Assembly (NCBI GenBank): GCA_015233015.1
Contig: JADFYO010000007.1
Span: forward strand, 1 to 64,000
Length of the DNA: 64,000 bases
DNA from: Nitrospirota bacterium
Lineage (GTDB): Bacteria > Nitrospirota > Thermodesulfovibrionia > Thermodesulfovibrionales > Magnetobacteriaceae
Reading direction: 5' to 3'
Shown here: positions 62,418 through 64,000 of the stretch, one piece after another
How positions within the stretch are numbered: position 1 is the first letter of the stretch
Layout of the letters: the number at the start of each line of letters is the position of its first letter
Made by a program: the position numbers and the translations under genes
Notes under the pieces: model-generated
What the model was told of the DNA's origin: nothing
The model's input: the letters and a program-made list of their open reading frames with translations, nothing else
The model's database searches: none

Positions 62418-63671
62418 ATGAATGCTATAGAAATCAAACCGGATATATACTGGGTAGGCGTCGTCGATTGGGCGGTGAGGGATTTCCACGGTTACGTAAC
62501 GCCAAATGGGACGACGTACAATAATTATCTTATCTTAGATGAAGAGGTAACACTGGTCGATACCGTCAAACACGACTTTCTCGATGTTGGCATAGCCAAC
62601 ATAAAGAGTGTCATTGATCCGTCCAGGATAAAAAACATAGTAATCAACCACATTGAAAACGACCATATGGGCGCCCTCGAGCAGGTTATGGAGATTGTCC
62701 CCAAGGATGTTACCATCTACACCACTCAGAGGGGCATGGCAGGGATGGACAGATTTTTCGACATCTCAAAGTGGACAGTTAAAACCGTCAAGACCGGCGA
62801 TGAGTTAATAACCGGGAAATATAAGTTGAAATTCATAGAGACCCCGATGATACACTGGCCGGACTCGATGATGACGTATGTGGAAGGGGCCAAGCTCCTC
62901 CTGTCGCAGGACGCCTTCGGTCAGCACATTGCCACCGCATCGCGCTTTGACGACGAGTTCATTGGCTGCGAGTCTCTGACCGAACTAAAAGACGCCACCG
63001 TTGACTACTATGCCAATATCCTGATGCCCTTTGGCGCGTTGATTAAGTCAAAAATAGGCGAAATTCAAAAAATGGGTATCGAAATAGACATGATTGCCCC
63101 TGACCACGGCATTATATGGAGGACAGATCCAGAGCGTGCGATACAGATGTACCTCGACATGGCAAACAATCAGGCCGATGAGAGAATTGTTATAATATAC
63201 GATACCATGTGGCACAGCACCGAACAGATGACCCTCCCCATAATGAGGGGCATACGCGACGAGGGGGTTGACTGCAAGGTGATAAAACTGCGCTCTACCC
63301 CTATGAGTGTCGCAATAAAAGAGTTCTGGAAGGCAAGGGGCTGCCTGATAGGCTCTCCGACATTAAATAACGAGGTATTTCCTTCGATAGCGGAATTTAT
63401 GGTTCACCTGATGGGGCTGCGTCCTAAGGAGCGGCTGATGGGTGGCTTTGGCAGTTACGGCTGGGGCGGAGGGGCAGTGAACTGGCTTTATGACATGTTT
63501 AGCAAAATGAAACTGCCGGTAATAGAGCCGGGAGTTCAGATACTATACAGGCTAAAGCCTGACGATGAGAAGACGTGTTATGACTTTGGCCGCAATTTTG
63601 CGCGTCAGGTGAAGGAATATCAGCAAAAATTTACCGGCACATCGGCGCCGATGCTTAAAAAGGAGGGTTAA
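62418..63671 (+). CDS. fprA: Flavodiiron protein (oxygen/NO reductase)
   Basis: 417 residues. The metallo-beta-lactamase part has the diiron motif NHIENDHMGALEQ (HxExDH) and further ligands (MIHWPDSMMTYVEG, LLSQDAFGQH, APDHGIIW); the C-terminal part is a flavodoxin-like domain (IVIIYDTMWHSTEQM; GSPTLNNEVFPS; GSYGWGGGAV). It reduces O2 or NO to water or N2O with electrons from rubredoxin, the gene that follows two bases on. A class A enzyme of usual length. Confidence 0.95.
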   Translation: MNAIEIKPDIYWVGVVDWAVRDFHGYVTPNGTTYNNYLILDEEVTLVDTVKHDFLDVGIANIKSVIDPSRIKNIVINHIENDHMGALEQVMEIVPKDVTIYTTQRGMAGMDRFFDISKWTVKTVKTGDELITGKYKLKFIETPMIHWPDSMMTYVEGAKLLLSQDAFGQHIATASRFDDEFIGCESLTELKDATVDYYANILMPFGALIKSKIGEIQKMGIEIDMIAPDHGIIWRTDPERAIQMYLDMANNQADERIVIIYDTMWHSTEQMTLPIMRGIRDEGVDCKVIKLRSTPMSVAIKEFWKARGCLIGSPTLNNEVFPSIAEFMVHLMGLRPKERLMGGFGSYGWGGGAVNWLYDMFSKMKLPVIEPGVQILYRLKPDDEKTCYDFGRNFARQVKEYQQKFTGTSAPMLKKEG

Positions 63672-63673
63672 TT

Positions 63674-63802
63674 ATGTACAGATGCACCGTATGTGGATGG
63701 ATTTACGATGAGACAAAAGAAGGAACCCCGTTCAACGATTTGCACGACGACTACACGTGCCCGGTGTGTAACGCCCCAAAGGAGGCATTTGAGCCTGCAT
63801 AG
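63674..63802 (+). CDS. Rubredoxin
   Basis: 42 residues: MYRCTVCGWIYDETKEGTPF, NDLHDDYTCPVC, NAPKEAFEPA. Two CxxC pairs bind one iron. A short loop and Tyr in place of the usual Trp in DDxxCPVC. It passes electrons to the flavodiiron protein and superoxide reductase. Behind AGGAGG. Confidence 0.93.
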   Translation: MYRCTVCGWIYDETKEGTPFNDLHDDYTCPVCNAPKEAFEPA

Positions 63803-63845
63803 GATTGTCCGTCAAGGGTTATTAATGAAGTAAGGAGGTATTATA

Positions 63846-64000
63846 ATGTCAGAGAAGAGTTTATTCTGTGGTATGAACAAACCAGCCGACCCCGGCAGCC
63901 TGACGGAGACAGAGAAAAAGCATATGCCCGTTATTGATTGCCCCGATACGGTGAAGTCAGGGGAGCCGTTTAAGGTAACAATCAAGGTAGGTGAAATTCC
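63846..64000 (+). CDS. Superoxide reductase (neelaredoxin type), cut by the window edge
   Basis: The visible 51 codons read MSEKSLFCGMNKPADPGSLT then ETEKKHMPVIDCPDTVKSGE, ending KVTIKVGEIP. This is the start of a class II superoxide reductase: the Glu-Lys-Lys-His segment (EKKHMPVI) supplies the first iron ligands. The rest lies outside. GGAGG precedes the start. Confidence 0.85.
   Translation, partial: MSEKSLFCGMNKPADPGSLTETEKKHMPVIDCPDTVKSGEPFKVTIKVGEI

Overview
The window looks like chromosomal DNA of a Gram-negative anaerobic or microaerophilic bacterium. The evidence is a TonB/TonB-receptor pair, two RlpA proteins, a periplasmic di-haem sensor, and a flavodiiron protein - rubredoxin - superoxide reductase cluster. 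The gene mix (DUF1015 beside gap-pgk, MidA-type methyltransferase, core-MetE-like protein, many hybrid kinases) would suit Nitrospirota or a deltaproteobacterium-like lineage. No rRNA or marker protein settles this, so the taxonomy is an inference.

Layout. 0-5 kb is mobile and decayed DNA: an IS66 element with a broken tnpC, a large type IIG-like restriction-modification protein, and a scar of three gene fragments (3' end of guaA, 5' end of a small exported-protein gene, 3' end of relA/spoT). 5.2-8.7 kb is a probable copper-uptake operon (small exported protein, OprC/NosA-like receptor, TonB). 8.8-34.9 kb is mostly housekeeping: rel, a MidA-like methyltransferase, amt, metG, ricT-like, holB, tmk, core-metE-like, rlpA, a LysR regulator, a haem-sensing diguanylate cyclase, adenine deaminase, an acyltransferase-TPR fusion, pgk, gap and DUF1015. 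35-39 kb holds three linked two-component proteins.

39.85-43.73 kb looks like a small integrative element at the 3' end of an initiator tRNA-Met gene. It carries an RHH protein, a tyrosine recombinase, a RepO-like replication protein, an XRE regulator whose last codons run into the tRNA, and about 490 bp of non-coding DNA in which perfect hairpins repeat one loop motif (GTGAGGA / TGANGA). This hairpin array is the best candidate here for something undescribed. An IS4-like pseudogene and an HddA-GmhA heptose fusion follow.

47-57 kb returns to core genes: argB, rlpA, hslU, hslV, an ABC binding protein, a sensor kinase with an NtrC-type regulator, and ligA. 57.2-59.6 kb is a phage-derived control and replication module: an S24-type repressor, a probably leaderless promoter, a replication initiator, a DnaC-like loader and a late HTH gene. 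From 59.6 to 62.2 kb come small unknown genes and several tiny zinc-ribbon proteins. The window ends in an oxygen/superoxide detoxification operon (fprA, rubredoxin, superoxide reductase cut by the edge).

Three copies of one palindromic repeat family (GAATCATCCTGAGC...), another inverted repeat, and a repeat translated inside a coding sequence show that repeat elements are active in this genome. Thymidylate kinase has no ATG, GTG or TTG start upstream of its P-loop; the best start is a rare AUA.
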